Below are positions 33,725-41,454 of a stretch of 64,000 bases of DNA, piece by piece. Position numbers and translations under genes: made by a program. Where the stretch lies: NCBI GenBank assembly GCA_017404505.1, contig JAFRCE010000026.1, forward strand, positions 1 through 64,000, written 5' to 3'. Source of the DNA: Solobacterium sp. GTDB taxonomy: Bacteria > Bacillota_I > Bacilli_A > Erysipelotrichales > Erysipelotrichaceae. A model generated the notes under the pieces. It had not been told where the DNA came from. It saw nothing but the letters and a program-made list of their open reading frames with translations, and searched no databases. The number at the start of each line of letters is the position of its first letter. Within the stretch, counting starts at the first letter, position 1.

Positions 33725-35064
33725 CACGCTGTTTTTCTGCGGTCCTGATAGATCCGGTAATACTGATACACATAGACCAGTGAGCTCAGGCACCAGGTGA
33801 TCGGATAGAGCCAGCTGACAAAGGCGACGGAATGGAAGGTATCACCCAGCAGCAGAATGGCAATGACTCGGACCGCGCACCAGCATATCAGCATGACCGC
33901 CATCGGCACGACCGGTTTGCCCAGACCGCGCATGACCGAGGAAGTCACGTGCGAGAAGCCGAGCAGGAAGAAGAACAGGGAACAGATGCGGGCCCGCAGC
34001 ACGCCGTAGTAAATGACGTCGGGATCCTGAATGAACATACTGATGAGCTGCGGGGCGAAGACATAGATGGCCACGCCGATCAGCTCGATCGACACCAGTG
34101 TGCATACGGTGCCGAAGCGGATGCCCTGGAAGGCCCTGTCTTCCTGCTTCGCACCGATATTCTGAGAAACGAACGTCGTAAGGGCGATGCCGAAGGCGGT
34201 AACCGGCAGAAACATGAAGCCTTCGATCCGCGAGTAGGCACCGATGCCGGCCATGGCATTTGGCCCGAAGGAATTGACATAGGCCTGAATCATCAGATTG
34301 GCGAAGTCAATGACACATCCCTGCATGGCAGTCGGCAGACCGTAGGCGAAGATCTCCTTCAGAAATGACGGATCGATCTTCAGCCTGGAAAACATGATGC
34401 GGCAGGCGCTGTCGATATTCATCAGACGATAGCCGGCCAGAGCCATGCTGATGAGCTGGGAGATGATCGTCGCCAGGGCGGCACCGTCCACTCCCATATG
34501 GAAGACGGTAATGAACAGCAGGTCGAGAATGATATTGATGATCGAGGAAGTGATCAGATAATACAGCGGATGACGGCTGTCACCGGACGCCTGCAGAATA
34601 CCGACGAAGATGTTGTACATGACAAGACCCGTCGATCCGGCAAAGTAGATGCGGACATACAGAGACGCGTCGTGGAATACTTCGGCGGGAATGCCGATCA
34701 TTCGCAGCATCGCATCCGCTCCGAAAATGCCGGCCAGCGTCATCAGGATGGAAAAACCGATACCCAGCATGACGGCCGTATGCACGGCTCTTTCCGTGTT
34801 CGCGTCATTGCGGGCACCGATCTCACGGGCGATGATCACGCCGGAACCGGAAGAAAAACCGAGGAAGAAACCGATCAGCAGAAAAATCAGCGAACCGGTG
34901 GAACTGACCGCCGCCAGGGCATGGCTGCCCAGGAAATTGCCGACGATCAGGGAGTCCGCCGTATTGTAGAACTGCTGGAAGAGGTTGCCCAGAAAGATCG
35001 GCAGAGCGAAATATATGATTTTTTTCCGGTAGTCACCGGAAGTCATCAGAAGCTTTTCGTCCAT
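33724..35064 (-). CDS. MATE-family efflux transporter
   Basis: A 446-residue, 12-helix MATE protein with FALPIFLGNLFQQFYNTADS at the N-terminus and GIGAYSRIEGFMFLPV in the second half. It is only distantly like the convergent MATE at 32305, so they are not a tandem duplication. The ATG at 35064 has no ribosome site and sits about nine bases from a -10 box, so the mRNA may be leaderless. Confidence 0.9.
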   Translation of the reverse strand: MDEKLLMTSGDYRKKIIYFALPIFLGNLFQQFYNTADSLIVGNFLGSHALAAVSSTGSLIFLLIGFFLGFSSGSGVIIAREIGARNDANTERAVHTAVMLGIGFSILMTLAGIFGADAMLRMIGIPAEVFHDASLYVRIYFAGSTGLVMYNIFVGILQASGDSRHPLYYLITSSIINIILDLLFITVFHMGVDGAALATIISQLISMALAGYRLMNIDSACRIMFSRLKIDPSFLKEIFAYGLPTAMQGCVIDFANLMIQAYVNSFGPNAMAGIGAYSRIEGFMFLPVTAFGIALTTFVSQNIGAKQEDRAFQGIRFGTVCTLVSIELIGVAIYVFAPQLISMFIQDPDVIYYGVLRARICSLFFFLLGFSHVTSSVMRGLGKPVVPMAVMLICWCAVRVIAILLLGDTFHSVAFVSWLYPITWCLSSLVYVYQYYRIYQDRRKTA

Positions 35065-35073
35065 ACAACAGAA

Positions 35074-35101
35074 ATTCTAACAGTTCTGTTTCCGTGTTCA
35101 A
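35074..35101 (-). promoter_or_regulatory. Promoter giving a near-leaderless MATE mRNA
   Basis: Minus-strand TTGAAC (35096-35101) and TAGAAT (35074-35079) with 16-base spacing; the predicted start site is within a few bases of the ATG at 35064. Confidence 0.6.
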
Positions 35102-35164
35102 CTGATTTGATCAGCGGAGAATATATGATCATGAAAACGGCAGTGCTGTCTGCAACGGAAAGTG

Positions 35165-35197
35165 AAAACAGCGAAACATGATCATTCCGCTGTTTTT
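35165..35197. terminator. Terminator of the HD-domain gene
   Basis: AAAACAGCG (35165-35173) and CGCTGTTTT (35188-35196); T-rich on both sides, overlapping the HD gene's stop codon. Confidence 0.75.
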
Positions 35198-35793
35198 ATT
35201 CTGTCTTCTCGGATATCGCCGCTCTTTACGTGTTCTTCCAGTTTCTCCAGAACGTAGCCGCAGAGTTCTTCCGAACCCAGGCCGGTCTTTGTCTGCCGGC
35301 CGAGAACCTGGCTGATCGATACATTGTGCTCGCGCCAGTCACCGCCGCCGTTGCTGTGATTGAGCAGGAAGGGCTGGAAGTTGTCCATGGCATGGGCGAA
35401 CTTCGCTTCCGCTGTTTCGTATGCTTCGAATTCCTCAAACAGAGCCCGCAGTTCGTCACGCTGATCGTCCGGCAGTAAGCCGAAGATGCGGTCCGCCGCT
35501 TTTTCCTCCCGTTCCTTCTGGGTCTTAAGACCTTCCGAATCATAGGCATAGGTGTCACCGGCATCGATTTCCACGACGTCATGGATCAGACACATGATCA
35601 TGACTTTTCCGATATCGATTTTTTCGTTGGCATATTCTTTCAGAAGATAGGCGCATATGGCCATATGCCAGGCATGCTCGGCGTCGTTTTCATTCCGGCC
35701 GTGCCGGCTTAAATGGGTCTGCCGGTATATTTCCTTCTCCTGATCGATCTCAAGAATGAAATCGATCTGTTTCTGCAGTCTGTTCCTGTCCAT
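35182..35793 (-). CDS. HD-domain hydrolase, YfbR-like nucleotidase
   Basis: A 203-residue metal-dependent phosphohydrolase. The HD motif shows as NDAEHAWHMA, then IHDVVEIDAGD, and a later HAMDNFQPF segment, matching the HD_3 / 5'-deoxynucleotidase YfbR group, which cleaves nucleoside monophosphates. GAGGTG precedes the ATG. It is divergent from a Nudix gene; the two promoters overlap in the 67-base gap, and both products would clean nucleotide pools. Confidence 0.85.
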   Translation of the reverse strand: MDRNRLQKQIDFILEIDQEKEIYRQTHLSRHGRNENDAEHAWHMAICAYLLKEYANEKIDIGKVMIMCLIHDVVEIDAGDTYAYDSEGLKTQKEREEKAADRIFGLLPDDQRDELRALFEEFEAYETAEAKFAHAMDNFQPFLLNHSNGGGDWREHNVSISQVLGRQTKTGLGSEELCGYVLEKLEEHVKSGDIREDRIKTAE

Positions 35794-35813
35794 AGATATT
35801 CACCTCAACTACT

Positions 35814-35841
35814 ATCATACGCAAATCGACCGGAAGCTTAA
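35814..35841 (-). promoter_or_regulatory. Promoter of the HD gene
   Basis: Minus-strand TTAAGC (35836-35841) and TATGAT (35814-35819), 16 bases apart. Confidence 0.5.
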
Positions 35842-35842
35842 G

Positions 35843-35851
35843 TGTTATAAT
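35843..35851 (+). promoter_or_regulatory. Extended -10 promoter of the Nudix gene
   Basis: TGTTATAAT (extended -10, TATAAT at 35846-35851) lies nine bases before the ATG at 35861, so transcription should start within two to four bases of the start codon. Confidence 0.6.
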
Positions 35852-35860
35852 GCAGTTACT

Positions 35861-36496
35861 ATGAAAAAACCACAGCTGAAGAAAATCGATACTTTATTTG
35901 AAAACCGTTATGTCAGTGTCTACGACCTGTGCTACGAAGACGGCAGACATTACTACGACGCGTCCCGCAGAAAGAAGGAAGATCTCGTCGCGGCCGCTGA
36001 CAAGCCGCAGCTGCCCGATGCCGTATCGGCATTTGTCATTCTGCGCTGTCCGGACGGACAGGAAAGACTGCTGCTGTTCCATGAATACCGCTATCCGACC
36101 GGTCAGTATGTCCTGAGCATCCCGTCCGGACTGATCGACGCGGCAGACAGGGACAGTGAGGATCCTGCCATGCACGCGATCCTGCGGGAACTGCGGGAAG
36201 AGACAGGTCTTGTGCTGAAGGAAGGCGACCGGGCGGAACTGATCTCACCGTTTGTTTTCTGCACACCCGGCCTCAGTGACGAAAGCACGGCCCTGATCGC
36301 CGTTCACGCCGTGCTGGATGAAAACCATCATCTTTCCCAGAGCGGCGCGGAAGGAAGTGAGGTCTTCGATGGATTTCAGCTGGTGACCAGAACGGAAGCC
36401 GAGGAAATCCTGAAACGGGGAACCGACGATGCCGGCATCCCGTATCCGCTGGTGACCTGGGCGGCAATGATGTATTTTCTGAGAGAATTCAAATAA
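35861..36496 (+). CDS. Nudix hydrolase, ADP-ribose pyrophosphatase type
   Basis: A 211-residue nucleotide-diphosphate hydrolase. The Nudix box is present with a longer spacer before the REL REETG core (residues about 91-120: SGLIDAADRDSED then ILRELREETGLV). The FVFCTPGLSDE segment after the box is typical of ADP-ribose/ADP-sugar pyrophosphatases. ATG 35861 is chosen because the sequence upstream is a promoter; the longer frame is spurious. No ribosome site is present, consistent with a leaderless mRNA. Confidence 0.88.
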   Translation: MKKPQLKKIDTLFENRYVSVYDLCYEDGRHYYDASRRKKEDLVAAADKPQLPDAVSAFVILRCPDGQERLLLFHEYRYPTGQYVLSIPSGLIDAADRDSEDPAMHAILRELREETGLVLKEGDRAELISPFVFCTPGLSDESTALIAVHAVLDENHHLSQSGAEGSEVFDGFQLVTRTEAEEILKRGTDDAGIPYPLVTWAAMMYFLREFK

Positions 36497-36503
36497 TCCG
36501 GGA

Positions 36504-36532
36504 TTGACGCGAAACAGGCGGGTTGCTAATAT
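36504..36532 (+). promoter_or_regulatory. Strong promoter ahead of the structured RNA
   Basis: TTGACG (36504-36509) and TAATAT (36527-36532) with a 17-base spacer, starting only seven bases after the Nudix stop. Confidence 0.7.
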
Positions 36533-36538
36533 AAGTGT

Positions 36539-36642
36539 GCGCATAAAAGCGCTGAATCTGAAAAAAGAAAACGGACATGTAAAACAGTGACTATCAAGGG
36601 AGATACCCTTGGTATGCCCTGACGGCATGTCCGTTTTGTTTT
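36539..36642 (+). ncRNA. Unidentified structured RNA / attenuator-like element
   Basis: Downstream of a good promoter lies a 12-bp perfect stem (AAAACGGACATG 36568-36579 with CATGTCCGTTTT 36626-36637) that encloses a 9-bp hairpin (36592-36600 with 36606-36614) and a small TGCC/GGCA hairpin that competes with the base of the outer stem. The outer stem ends in TTTTGTTTT, so it can terminate. The whole could be a small RNA of about 100 bases or a regulated leader for the gene at 36802. I recognise no known riboswitch consensus. An IS200/IS605-type end is another option. There is no credible protein on either strand. Confidence 0.5.
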
Positions 36643-36801
36643 CCCCGAAAACCGAATCTCACCCCAGGACGGTGCTTCCCGCCAAAGACAACCTGGTTAA
36701 AAAATGTTGGTCTGACACGCCGGAGCGCAGCGGGACTGAACGGATACCATGGAAGGGAGACGAAAGAAGACATGCCCGCATCTGACAAGGAGGAAATGAA
36801 G
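36643..36801. other. Gap between structured RNA and hypothetical gene
   Basis: About 160 bases with no supported gene. Short complementary segments (CCAGG near 36665 and CCTGG near 36691) suggest more RNA structure. The ribosome site AAGGAGG at 36787-36793 belongs to the next gene. Confidence 0.4.
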
Positions 36802-37206
36802 ATGAAAAAGATCAGCGCAAAAGAGTATTACAAAGATTTCACGATCACATCCATGAACTGGACGGAACGTTCTGTTCATATCTGCTGGAAGCTCCCGTCC
36901 CGGAACATTCAGAGTGAGTCATGTCTTTACCGTCACTGCGACGGCAGCTGGCACCTCGATGCAGAATCCCGCCAGTACGGTATTCCTTTTGCCAGAGCGT
37001 TAAGCGATCAGATGGCCCGGTTCTTCCTGTACCGGATCTGTCCGGCGGCGGAAGAAGCAGAATACAGCGGTCCAAGCGAGCTGGCGCGCATCGAACGCGT
37101 GCTCAAAAGAGAAGACGAGTACCGCCGGGCTGTTGCGAAGAAAAAGGCGGTAAAGCCGGATAAACCGCATCGGATCAGTGCCTGGCACGCACCGGACTTG
37201 TTATAA
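36802..37206 (+). CDS. Hypothetical protein, 134 aa
   Basis: A soluble, basic protein with no signal peptide or membrane helix and no family I recognise. The N-terminus (MKKISAKEYYKDFTITSMNW) is followed by a region rich in Arg, Tyr and Trp, then a charged helical C-terminus (ELARIERVLKREDEYRRAVAKKKA). ATG 36802 has AAGGAGG eight bases upstream; ATG 36796 is too close. It is preceded by the structured RNA and followed closely by an aldo-keto reductase with its own -10 box. Confidence 0.6.
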   Translation: MKKISAKEYYKDFTITSMNWTERSVHICWKLPSRNIQSESCLYRHCDGSWHLDAESRQYGIPFARALSDQMARFFLYRICPAAEEAEYSGPSELARIERVLKREDEYRRAVAKKKAVKPDKPHRISAWHAPDLL

Positions 37207-37207
37207 T
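37199..37207 (+). promoter_or_regulatory. Extended -10 promoter for the aldo-keto reductase
   Basis: TGTTATAAT overlaps the stop codon of the preceding gene, 26 bases before the ATG at 37233. The -35 region is weak. Confidence 0.5.
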
Positions 37208-37232
37208 GATAAAAAAAGAAACGGAGCAGATC

Positions 37233-38207
37233 ATGAAATATACAGAACTCGGCAGCACCGGCATCAAAGTCTCCCGCATCTGTGTGGGCGGCATGTCGTT
37301 CGGCCGTATTATCGAAGGCGGTCATCAGTGGACGCTTGACGAAGATGCGACACGCGATATGATCGCCCATGCCTATGACCTGGGCGTCAATTTCATCGAT
37401 ACCGCCAATCAGTACGCAGAAGGCAGCAGTGAGGAGTTCATCGGCAAAGCCCTGAAGAAACTGAGTATTCCAAGAGACAGAGTCGTTCTTGCCTCCAAGG
37501 TCTATTTCAACGAAGGCCATCTTTCCCGCAAGGCGATCCGCCGTGAGATCGAAGGCACCCTGACAAGACTGGATACCGATTATCTCGATCTCTACCAGAT
37601 CCACCGCTTTGACTATGACACACCGATGGAGGAAACCATGGAAACCCTCCATGAACTGGTCAAAGAGGGCAAGGTAAGAGCCCTGGGCGCTTCCGCCATG
37701 TACGGCTACCAGTTCCACAACCTGCAGATTGTCGCCGAAACAAACGGCTGGACGAAATTCTCGACGATGCAGAACCATTACAACCTGCTGTACCGGGAAG
37801 ACGAAAGGGAACTGATTCCCGTCTGCGAGCAGTACCATGTCTCCCGCATTCCCTACAGCCCGCTGGCCGGCGGTCATCTGACCCACCGCGGCTGGCATTC
37901 CGGATCGAAACGCAGTGACACGGACACCATCCTGAAGCACAAATACGACGACTATATGGAAGCGGATCTCGTCATTATTGACAGGGTCGCTGAACTGGCC
38001 GAAAAGCACGGTGTCTCGATGAGCGAAGTCGCGCTGGCCTGGCAGTTTGCCAAAAGTGTCGCGGCGCCGATCGTCGGAGCCACCAAAGTACCGCACTTCG
38101 ATCAAGCGGTCCGTTCGGTCGATCTCGAACTGAGCGAAGCGGATGTGAAATATCTGGAAGAAACCTACACACCGAGAGAACTGGTCGGCCTGGTCCGTCA
38201 TCCCTGA
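37233..38207 (+). CDS. Aldo-keto reductase
   Basis: A 324-residue NADPH-dependent oxidoreductase with an intact AKR tetrad: Asp56, Tyr61 (DTANQYAEGSSEE), Lys89 (ASKVYF) and His124 (YQIHRFD). The C-terminal NADPH segment (IVGATKVPHFDQA) is also present. It resembles YhdN/YajO-type general reductases. ATG 37233 has a CGGAG site; the frame upstream overlaps the previous gene and lacks one. It is one of three AKR genes in the window; the three are not close copies. Confidence 0.9.
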   Translation: MKYTELGSTGIKVSRICVGGMSFGRIIEGGHQWTLDEDATRDMIAHAYDLGVNFIDTANQYAEGSSEEFIGKALKKLSIPRDRVVLASKVYFNEGHLSRKAIRREIEGTLTRLDTDYLDLYQIHRFDYDTPMEETMETLHELVKEGKVRALGASAMYGYQFHNLQIVAETNGWTKFSTMQNHYNLLYREDERELIPVCEQYHVSRIPYSPLAGGHLTHRGWHSGSKRSDTDTILKHKYDDYMEADLVIIDRVAELAEKHGVSMSEVALAWQFAKSVAAPIVGATKVPHFDQAVRSVDLELSEADVKYLEETYTPRELVGLVRHP

Positions 38208-38234
38208 GAAGACTGTAAAAAAGTCTTCTTTTTT
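38207..38234 (+). terminator. Terminator of the aldo-keto reductase
   Basis: AGAAGACT (38207-38214) pairs with AGTCTTCT (38222-38229), then T7. Confidence 0.85.
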
Positions 38235-38274
38235 TCTTAAGCATTTCTTAATGAATTGCCTGCTTTTTTCTTAA
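38233..38274 (+). promoter_or_regulatory. Direct repeats TTTCTTAA upstream of a two-component system
   Basis: TTTCTTAA occurs at 38233-38240, 38244-38251 and 38267-38274. The first two are spaced 11 bases start to start, as in OmpR-type response-regulator sites; the third covers the poor -35 region of a TACAAT promoter (38288-38293). Autoregulation is inferred. Confidence 0.5.
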
Positions 38275-38319
38275 ATACCGCAAAGGGTACAATAAGAGCG
38301 GAAACAGGAGAGGGAACAT

Positions 38320-39006
38320 ATGACAGCTGTATTGATCGCGGATGATGAAAAAGACATCCGCTCAGCTTTGAAAATCTATCTTTCGGCTGAGAATTATACC
38401 CTGTATGAAGCCGCCACCGGCAAGGAGGCGATCGACTGCCTTCACGAACATGGAATCGATCTGATCCTGATGGACATCATGATGCCGGAAATGGACGGTA
38501 TCACGGCGGTGGCGAAGATCCGCGAAGAATCCAACGTGCCGATCATTCTGCTGACCGCCAAAAGCGAAGACGCGGACAAGATCCTCGGCCTCAACATCGG
38601 CGCCGACGACTATATTACCAAGCCGTTCAATCCGGCGGAGGTTATCGCCAGAGTGCGCTCGCAGCTGCGGCGTTATCAGAGTCTTGGCGGTCAGAAACAG
38701 ACGGAAGAGAAGATCGTCATCGGCGGTATCGTTCTCGACGACGCCGCGAAGATGGTAACGGCGGACGGCGAGGAAGTCACTCTGACACCGATGGAATACG
38801 GCATATTGAAACTGCTGATGGAACATCCCGGCAAAGTCTATTCGACGAAGGAAATCTACCGGCTGGTCTGGAAAGACGATCCGATCAGATCGGAAGGAAC
38901 CGTGGCCGTGCATATCCGTCACTTAAGAGAAAAGATCGAAATCGATCCCGCCCATCCCCGCTACATCCGGGTGATCTGGGGCCAGGGATACCGGTTCGGA
39001 GGTTAA
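38320..39006 (+). CDS. OmpR-family response regulator
   Basis: A 228-residue two-domain regulator. The receiver has the acidic pocket at DD (8-9), phospho-acceptor Asp52 in LILMDIMMPEMDG and the LLTAK lysine. The C-terminal winged helix ends in RHLREKIEIDPAHPRYIRVIWGQGYRF in the usual form (PhoB/VanR type). AGGAGAGGG precedes the ATG. The kinase gene starts one base after its stop, so they form a single operon. Confidence 0.95.
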   Translation: MTAVLIADDEKDIRSALKIYLSAENYTLYEAATGKEAIDCLHEHGIDLILMDIMMPEMDGITAVAKIREESNVPIILLTAKSEDADKILGLNIGADDYITKPFNPAEVIARVRSQLRRYQSLGGQKQTEEKIVIGGIVLDDAAKMVTADGEEVTLTPMEYGILKLLMEHPGKVYSTKEIYRLVWKDDPIRSEGTVAVHIRHLREKIEIDPAHPRYIRVIWGQGYRFGG

Positions 39007-39007
39007 T

Positions 39008-40870
39008 ATGAACAACTGGAAAAGCAATCCGTTTATAAAAGGCATTCTTGTTCTGCTGCTGTGTCTGAGCGGCGCGCTGGTGATGTGGTGCGGCTTCGGC
39101 GCCATGTATTACAACAATGAGCTTTTCGGCAAGGAAGTTTCCTTCATGGACAGCCAGCGCACCGAATGGATCAGCCGCAATCACGCATATCAGATCGTCG
39201 ATGGCTACTTCGAAGAAACCCTCGACGACCAGAACGATTATCTGCGGAAAAGAACGAACGTCGATTATGCCCTGTATATCTATGATGCAGCCGGCAGTGA
39301 CTACAGGATGATGAACTGGACCGGTCTGACGCATGCCTGGAAAAAGGAATACTATTTCCTGCGGACACCGGAACATATCGAACTGATGAACGAGGAACCG
39401 TATCTGACACAGAAGATCGTTGATCAGACCGGCGGCACCTACGGCCGTATCATCCTTTACGTTGACGAAGCGCTGACAAAGGCGGACAGCTATGCCGAGG
39501 AGTATCAGATGTTCGAAAGGCTCGGCCGCTACCGGAACCTGTATCTGCCGGTCGGCATCGTTTCCGTGATCGTCTTTATCATCGCTCTCATCAAGGCATT
39601 CCAGTCGGCCGGCCACAGCCGCCGCAGTGAAGAGCTGAAACTGTACTGGATCGATAGGATCAACTTCGAATTCCTGCTGGTGTGTCTTGGAGTCGTTCTG
39701 TTTATCCATATGCTGCTGGGCAAGGAATTTGTCGGCGGCAATATCGGTGACGAGTTTTTGCGGATGGTCTTCGCGGTTCTGATTGCCATGAGCGCGTCCC
39801 TGTTCATCTTCGTCGTGCTGATGAGTCTGGCCAGACGTATCAAGACAAAGACGTTCAGCTCGACCAGTGTGCTTGGCATGTTCTGGTGGCTGCTGAAGGA
39901 AGTGCCGCTGAAAATCCAGGTGTTCGGCGTTTGCGCCCTGTATATGATCTTCCGGGTCGTTTCCGTTCATGAGCCGTTCCTCGTGCTGATGACGGATCTG
40001 ATACTGATCGTCATTCTGCTGCTGATGTTCGTCAACGGTCATCAGCTGCTGATCGCCGGCGAGAGACTGGCGGCCGGGGATCTGGATTACCGCATCAGTG
40101 AGGATCAGCTGCATCATATGCACTGGTTCTTCCGGACGCATGGCGAACATCTCGGCCAGATCGCCGAAGGTATGCAGATCGCGGTCGAAAAGGAAATGAA
40201 GTCGGAACGGCTGAAGACGGAGCTGATCACCAATGTCTCGCATGATATCAAAACACCGCTGACGTCGATCATCAATTATGTCGACCTGCTGCAGAAGGAA
40301 CATACGGAAGAACAGGAAAAAGAATATCTGGACGTTCTGGAACGCAACAGCAGCCGCCTGAAGAAACTGACGGAAGATCTGGTGGAAGCCTCCAAGGCTT
40401 CGACCGGCAATCTTCCGGTCAATCTGGAAGAGACCGATGTCGGAGAACTGGTGGAACAGTCTCTGGCCGAGTTCGACGACAGACTGAAGGAAGCGGAACT
40501 GACACCAGTTGTCAGTATCCCGGAAGGGATGACGGTGATGGCGGACGGCAGACTGCTCTGGCGTATTCTCGACAATCTGCTTGCCAACTGTGTCAAATAT
40601 GCGATGCCACATACCAGAATCTATATCGACGCTTACCGGCAAAACGGAAAGACGGTGCTGGCCGTCAAGAACGTCAGCCGGGAACCGCTCAATATTTCCG
40701 CCGACGAACTGATGGAACGCTTCGTCAGGGGAGACGCTTCCCGCTCCACGGAAGGCAGCGGGCTTGGCCTCAATATCGCAAGATCGCTTGCACTGCTGCA
40801 GAAGGGCGATCTGAAAATCACCATCGACGGCGATTACTTCAAGGCTGAAACGGAACTGCCTTCAGCCTGA
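39008..40870 (+). CDS. Membrane sensor histidine kinase
   Basis: A 620-residue kinase. One N-terminal helix (about 11-35) is followed by an outside segment of about 140 residues and then a block of about five helices (about 178-345), an unusual multi-helix sensor for a VanS-like kinase. The dimerisation box is NVSHDIKTPLTSI with phospho-acceptor His412. The ATPase domain has the N box (DNLLANCVKYA) and G box (GSGLGLNIA). It works with the adjoining response regulator. The signal is unknown; cell-wall or membrane stress is common for this type. Confidence 0.93.
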   Translation: MNNWKSNPFIKGILVLLLCLSGALVMWCGFGAMYYNNELFGKEVSFMDSQRTEWISRNHAYQIVDGYFEETLDDQNDYLRKRTNVDYALYIYDAAGSDYRMMNWTGLTHAWKKEYYFLRTPEHIELMNEEPYLTQKIVDQTGGTYGRIILYVDEALTKADSYAEEYQMFERLGRYRNLYLPVGIVSVIVFIIALIKAFQSAGHSRRSEELKLYWIDRINFEFLLVCLGVVLFIHMLLGKEFVGGNIGDEFLRMVFAVLIAMSASLFIFVVLMSLARRIKTKTFSSTSVLGMFWWLLKEVPLKIQVFGVCALYMIFRVVSVHEPFLVLMTDLILIVILLLMFVNGHQLLIAGERLAAGDLDYRISEDQLHHMHWFFRTHGEHLGQIAEGMQIAVEKEMKSERLKTELITNVSHDIKTPLTSIINYVDLLQKEHTEEQEKEYLDVLERNSSRLKKLTEDLVEASKASTGNLPVNLEETDVGELVEQSLAEFDDRLKEAELTPVVSIPEGMTVMADGRLLWRILDNLLANCVKYAMPHTRIYIDAYRQNGKTVLAVKNVSREPLNISADELMERFVRGDASRSTEGSGLGLNIARSLALLQKGDLKITIDGDYFKAETELPSA

Positions 40871-40887
40871 AATACCACCCCAGAGAG

Positions 40888-40918
40888 AATGCCTTCTTAC
40901 GGAAGGCGTTTTCTTTTT
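40888..40918 (+). terminator. Terminator of the two-component operon
   Basis: A 9-bp stem (40888-40896 with 40902-40910, one wobble) and TTCTTTTT. Confidence 0.8.
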
Positions 40919-40944
40919 ACCGAAAAGAAAAAGAGGAAGCGTCA

Positions 40945-41451
40945 TCAAATGCCGTTTCCTCTTGTCCGGTTATAGCCTTTCTCATAGGCTTTATAGGTTC
41001 TGATCGTATAGCGTTCCAGTTCGTTGAGATCTTTGAAACCGCTGTGTTCAAGGGCGAGGGCCTGAATGCCGAAACGGTCGCCGTGAACATAGTCGGCATA
41101 GACGTCGCCGTTGCCGTAGCCGCTGAAGTGCTGGCTGATGCGGTCCATGACACTGGTGCCCTGACCGACGTAGTACTTGTTTTTCGTCCTGTTGTGAATG
41201 ATATAGACACCTTCGAAGCGGAAGCCGGAGGAGATATATTCCCGGCCTTCGCGGTCATTGCGGATGGCGAAGAATTCTTCCGGTGTGACTTCCAGTTCCT
41301 GCGCGGCCAGCTTTCTGATCTTCTGAATGCTGCGGCGGTCCTTGCCGGGAAACAGCAGATAGAGCAGAAGGGAAAGAATCAGAGCCAGAAAGAAGAAACG
41401 GATCTCAAAACTGTATTCGGAATTGCGGAACAGGTCAGTGAAGATTTCCAT
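40945..41451 (-). CDS. Membrane-anchored GIY-YIG domain protein
   Basis: A 168-residue protein with an N-terminal membrane helix (about 17-35) and a C-terminal GIY-YIG nuclease-like domain: GVYIIHNRTKNKYYVGQG (about 80-97) holds the GVY and YVG pair, followed by the expected arginine (MDRISQH) and a glutamate in NELERYTI. Most GIY-YIG proteins are soluble, so the anchor is unusual. The ATG lies 3 bases after the esterase stop with no clear ribosome site, so translation is probably coupled. Function unknown. Confidence 0.8.
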   Translation of the reverse strand: MEIFTDLFRNSEYSFEIRFFFLALILSLLLYLLFPGKDRRSIQKIRKLAAQELEVTPEEFFAIRNDREGREYISSGFRFEGVYIIHNRTKNKYYVGQGTSVMDRISQHFSGYGNGDVYADYVHGDRFGIQALALEHSGFKDLNELERYTIRTYKAYEKGYNRTRGNGI

Positions 41452-41454
41452 TGC

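Noticed and set aside
32305..35064. Inverted duplication of a MATE gene
   Set aside because: The two proteins share only family-level likeness.
36594..36788. 64-codon minus frame in the structured RNA region, as a transposase remnant
   Set aside because: No ribosome site and no family match that I can defend; the outer hairpin runs into it.
38885..40642. 585-codon minus frame opposite the histidine kinase
   Set aside because: Antisense shadow; the kinase on the plus strand has intact H, N and G boxes.
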